From Rhytidiadelphus loreus (Eukaryota; Streptophyta; Bryopsida; Hypnales; Hylocomiaceae), in the NCBI GenBank assembly GCA_947034895.1, contig OX344765.1, positions 26,541,001 to 26,605,000 on the forward strand: a stretch of 64,000 bases of DNA, read 5' to 3'. The notes beneath the pieces are model-generated. The model was given only the letters and a program-made list of their open reading frames with translations, did not search any database and was not told the DNA's origin. Positions 60,445 to 64,000 of the stretch are shown one piece after another. How positions within the stretch are numbered: the stretch's first letter is position 1; every line of letters starts with the position of its first letter. A program made the translations under genes and the position numbers.

Positions 60445-61315
60445 GTGTAATATAAAGGGATCAATATATCTAAATAAATAGTTGTCTTTGTTATGCACAT
60501 AATCATCTTGTGTGTGATTTGCAAAAATTCTAAAAAATTCTCTTGGTTAGCAACTGTTAGTAAGAGTTTATGTTGAATCATAATTATGAAGAGATGGTGA
60601 GTAAGAATGGATGCTTGAAAGAAAAATGGTTACTAAGGTGTTTACAAGAGCATTAGTGGAGGCTAAAACATTATTGCACTATACTAATTTCCACCCAAAA
60701 ACTAGTTTATAGTGATATTAATTTTATAGGTGAGATCAATTTTGCACCTTCACTGTAAAATAAATCAATTTTACTTTTAATAACTATGACACTTTGACCT
60801 AGGTTGTGATTGTTACGTTCAGATTGGTATTTCTTTTTGGAGGTAAGATATATGTACCAACCTATAATTGTCACTTACTATAATTAAGCTAGGCTTGACA
60901 AAAAAATTCATTGAAGAAATGGCACGTGTTTGATAGCAAATTCCTACTCATTCTAGTCACTTTAAGCAATTCCAATACTTTGAAGTGGAATCAGTATATG
61001 AAATCAATATTTTTAACACATTGGCAATTGAAAATCATAAATTACAAAAATATGTATGAATTTGTGAAGTTCAAAGACATGAAGTATCCCAAACCTTTTC
61101 TTCCAACCATGTATGTAGGCTCTACATTTTAGACTTTCTATATCTACATATTTATAAGATTGATTTAGAATACAATATTAGGAATGGGTGAAATGGGTGT
61201 CTCCACCTTGCATGCTAAAATAAATGTAGACAACTTTGACCCCCAAATGAAGAGATACTCTCAGGTCACCTATCATCATTTTGATGTCCCACCGGGCCAC
61301 TTGCTAGTAGGTTTG

Positions 61316-61858
61316 TAAGGTAAACTAGCCTATGACAAGCAAAATGTCTAGTTTGCCTTTTTCACATTTTTTTTAATTAAATTTTTTTCCATATCTAGAT
61401 AAACATGAGAAATGCATAGAACAATTGAAGTTTTATTTTTTTGAAAAATTATCGATTTGTTATGAATTTTTGAAGTATGTTGCCCAGTCAACCCAAAATA
61501 GTCTCTACACTACTCCAAAATTACCACAGAGTGTACCCATGATGGTCATCTGACCACCTAAAGCGGTTTCAAAATTTTCTAACATAGTCACAATATTTTC
61601 TAACATGGCCATGACATAAAGGAATAAAAAAGTTGATTCTTATAATGAATCTACACTAGAAAGGTAGAAAGTCCTAATACAATCACTAATAACTCCATCA
61701 TCATCACCTAAGGCATTGATTTTAGCCACTAACTAACCTACTGAAGTCATAAGTTCATTTATTAGCAAAAATTTGTCATAGATTGGTGTAAGACTATAAT
61801 GGTGGTTTTTTAGGTGTCTACATTGGGCAATTTGCTTGTCATGGGCCGGTTTACCTTA
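61316..61858. mobile_element. 543-bp MITE with 28-bp terminal inverted repeats, copy 2
   Basis: The left end 61316-61343 (TAAGGTAAAC ... ATGACAAGCAAA) and the reverse complement of 61831-61858 match at 25 of 28 bases. The interior is homologous to 63382-63926 and 56888-57345. There is no coding capacity. A target-site duplication is not obvious. Confidence 0.85.
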
Positions 61859-63381
61859 CTAATTTTTGCCTCTAAGGTAGGAGCCTCGAACTACGAGTGG
61901 GCATTTTAAACTGCCCCTATAAATGGTATTGGAATGGGCTGGAGGTGGTTCTTGAATTGACCTTCATTGTCATTAAATGAATCAAGAAAAATACTATTTA
62001 TTATTGCAAGAGCCAATCAGTTTCCTTTCTTTTCCCATTTCTATTTAGAAGTTGCAATGAACACTTTATGAAAGACCTAGGATCACAAATAGGGACCTAT
62101 GACACATCTCGTTTGAAAATTCATAACTAATTCAAAAACGATCCAAAAAATATGAAACAACTTGGGTTAGATGCCAATTCTTCTTCTTTTTCAAGGAAAA
62201 TTTATCCAAAAATATTTTGAGCAGTTTCACCTGCCCAAAATTCAGTTCCAGTGCTTAGATGGTCAGTTTATGAACCGACTACCTTACAATGAAATTTTGT
62301 TTCGTTCATTCCAAAAAAAAGAAAAGAAAAAGGCACTCATCATTGTATGGTACAGAGTCCATTTCTAGAATCTCAAACAGTACAGTGTCAGAGTCTTGAC
62401 TTAAAAAATATTCAACATGTATAAAGCCAGTGGTCAAAGCATCCAAATACTGGAGCAAGGGAATGGGAAAGATATGAGAGCATAATGAACCCAGCTTCAA
62501 TTGATTGCAGGACATGAGTTCCATTGTCGCAACAGTTTGTAATCTCCAAATCCAGAATCAACAAGTCAGCTTTTTTTTCCCCTTTCCAGCATAACATTCA
62601 GCACTCAATGCCTTTCCATCATGCACTCTGCTCATGACATTGAACCTCCACTTGTTCACTTAGCTTCTCATAAAGTATTGTTGAGTGTGGAATATTCCAC
62701 ACCATCTTTTGTAGAACTAAGGCAGTGACAATACATGCTATTGAATGTTATGAGTAACGTACATAGTTGCTCAGTCTAGGATTATTCAACCTACAACATC
62801 TCTGAAGGGGTTCCCAACAATAGCTCTATTCATGGGAAATCCCTTCCAATATACTATCCCTTGAAAAGAGACAAACATAGTTTCATGCAAGTACTTAACT
62901 ACCCTACGAAAATCAAAATTAAACACTAGATTTGCCCACCCCACCTCAAAAACCAAAACCAAAACAACTTTGATATAGATGTGGAGATATATACGTGGAA
63001 TATATATGGTATGATATACAAAACGCGGATGTTTAATATGTATTATTGACCTAGTACATTATGCGGATACAAATATGGGATATGGGGATATATAAAATAC
63101 GGACATACTAATTGGAATATAGGAAAAAAATAGAGATATGGGGTATAATGAAATTACAAATATGGATGATAATAAAAAATTCACTCCCTTTATTAGGTGA
63201 GTGGGTAACATTCCTTCATTATCCTCTCAATCCCTCACTATCCTCTCAAAAGAGAATTGATAAAATTAAAGTTCTTTTGTGCTCTAATGTGTTGCCATCC
63301 CGATTGATAACTCAACAACGATAAAAAAAAGATTTGGAAATATCATATCAAGAAATACTATAGTAATGGGTGCCTGGTATA

Positions 63382-63926
63382 TAAGGTAAACCTACCTATG
63401 ACAAGCAAAATGAGTGGTCTGATGTGTTGCAATTTGTCAAAAATTCAAATTTTTTTCCACACAAAGACAAATGTAAAGAATGATGACATCAACTAAAATT
63501 GTATTTTTTAGACAAAGTATGAATTTCCTATAAATTTTGGAAGTGTGCTGCCCAGTTAGCTCAAAAGAGTCTATAGACTATTCCAAATCAGCCAAAAGTG
63601 TTTCCATAATGGCCATCTTACCACCTAAATCAATCATAACATTTTCTATCATGGATACAAGATCTCCTAACATGGCCATCTACCATCACATTGAAGAAAT
63701 AACTTTGTTTGACAAGTTTACACTAAAAAGGTTTAAGGTTCCTATGACAATCTCTAATAACTCCATGACCATCTCCCAAGGCATTGATTTTGGCCACTAA
63801 CTACCCTAATGAAGTCCTAATGTCATTTATTAGCTAAAATCTGAAATGGATTGATGTAAGACTGTAATGGGGTGTTTCTAGATGTCTGCATTAGATAGTT
63901 TGCCTGTCATAGGGAGGTTTACCTTA
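63382..63926. mobile_element. 545-bp MITE with 28-bp terminal inverted repeats, copy 3
   Basis: The ends 63382-63409 and 63899-63926 match as inverted repeats at 26 of 28 bases. Same family as the 61316-61858 element, in the same orientation and nearly the same length, confirming the element borders. Confidence 0.87.
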
Positions 63927-64000
63927 TGTTAAAGACTGTTTTGACTGCTCCTGAAATTCCTAAGCCTCCATTCATAGTAATGGATCCCATGTTCTGTCAA

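Larger units (their letters stand above)
60445..64000. other. Repeat-rich end of window, no gene seen
   Basis: AT-rich DNA with two intact TIR elements (61316-61858 and 63382-63926) and a purine-rich ATATGG-type low-complexity stretch (about 62970-63150). No ORF has recognisable domains. Confidence 0.7.

Overview
This is nuclear DNA of a land plant. The genes are split by many short introns (usually about 90 to 500 bp, some near 1 kb), almost all GT-AG. They encode plant-type families (annexin, SINA-like E3 ligase, NERD1-type FG-GAP protein, PLATZ protein, plant ERV1) and lie between AT-rich stretches full of small inverted-repeat elements, retrotransposon tails and minisatellites. The divergent PLATZ and annexin proteins would fit a seed-free plant such as a bryophyte, but the sequence alone does not fix the species. 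I saw no rRNA, tRNA, CRISPR or bacterial-type operon. All multi-exon models were built by hand from splice signals and reading phase. Every model closes in frame, but none has been checked against transcripts.

Layout. 1-3182 (+): 3' part of an annexin gene. 3183-7519: non-coding, with a clean 170-bp inverted-repeat element. 7520-9325 (-): short-chain dehydrogenase/reductase. 9326-18030: gene desert with repeats. 18031-23408 (+): malonyl-CoA decarboxylase. 25663-26966 (+): SINA-like RING E3 ligase. 28529-35591 (-): malonyl-CoA synthetase (AAE13/ACSF3/MatB type), 17 exons. 36405-40934 (+): RluA-type RNA pseudouridine synthase. 42962-43534 (-): single-exon gene for a TFIIS-N/LEDGF-like domain. 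44241-47187 (-): ERV1 sulfhydryl oxidase. 47829-48188 (-): doubtful small ORF. 48215-53740 (+): NERD1-like FG-GAP membrane protein. 56017-56682 (+): intronless PLATZ-like protein. 58513-60025 (-): ZNF706-like small zinc-finger protein. 60026-64000: repeats, including two complete ~544-bp elements with 28-bp terminal inverted repeats.

How the genes fit together. The clearest link is the malonate pair: malonyl-CoA synthetase makes malonyl-CoA from free malonate, and malonyl-CoA decarboxylase converts it to acetyl-CoA. The two genes converge and are 5.1 kb apart, with only the SINA-like gene between them. Both proteins start with Arg-rich, acid-poor leaders that look mitochondrial. The pseudouridine synthase shares an 813-bp divergent upstream region with the synthetase gene and also has a mitochondrial-type leader; ERV1 acts in the mitochondrial intermembrane space. 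The synthetase gene also carries a U12-type AT-AC intron and an in-frame ATG that could give a leaderless (cytosolic) form.
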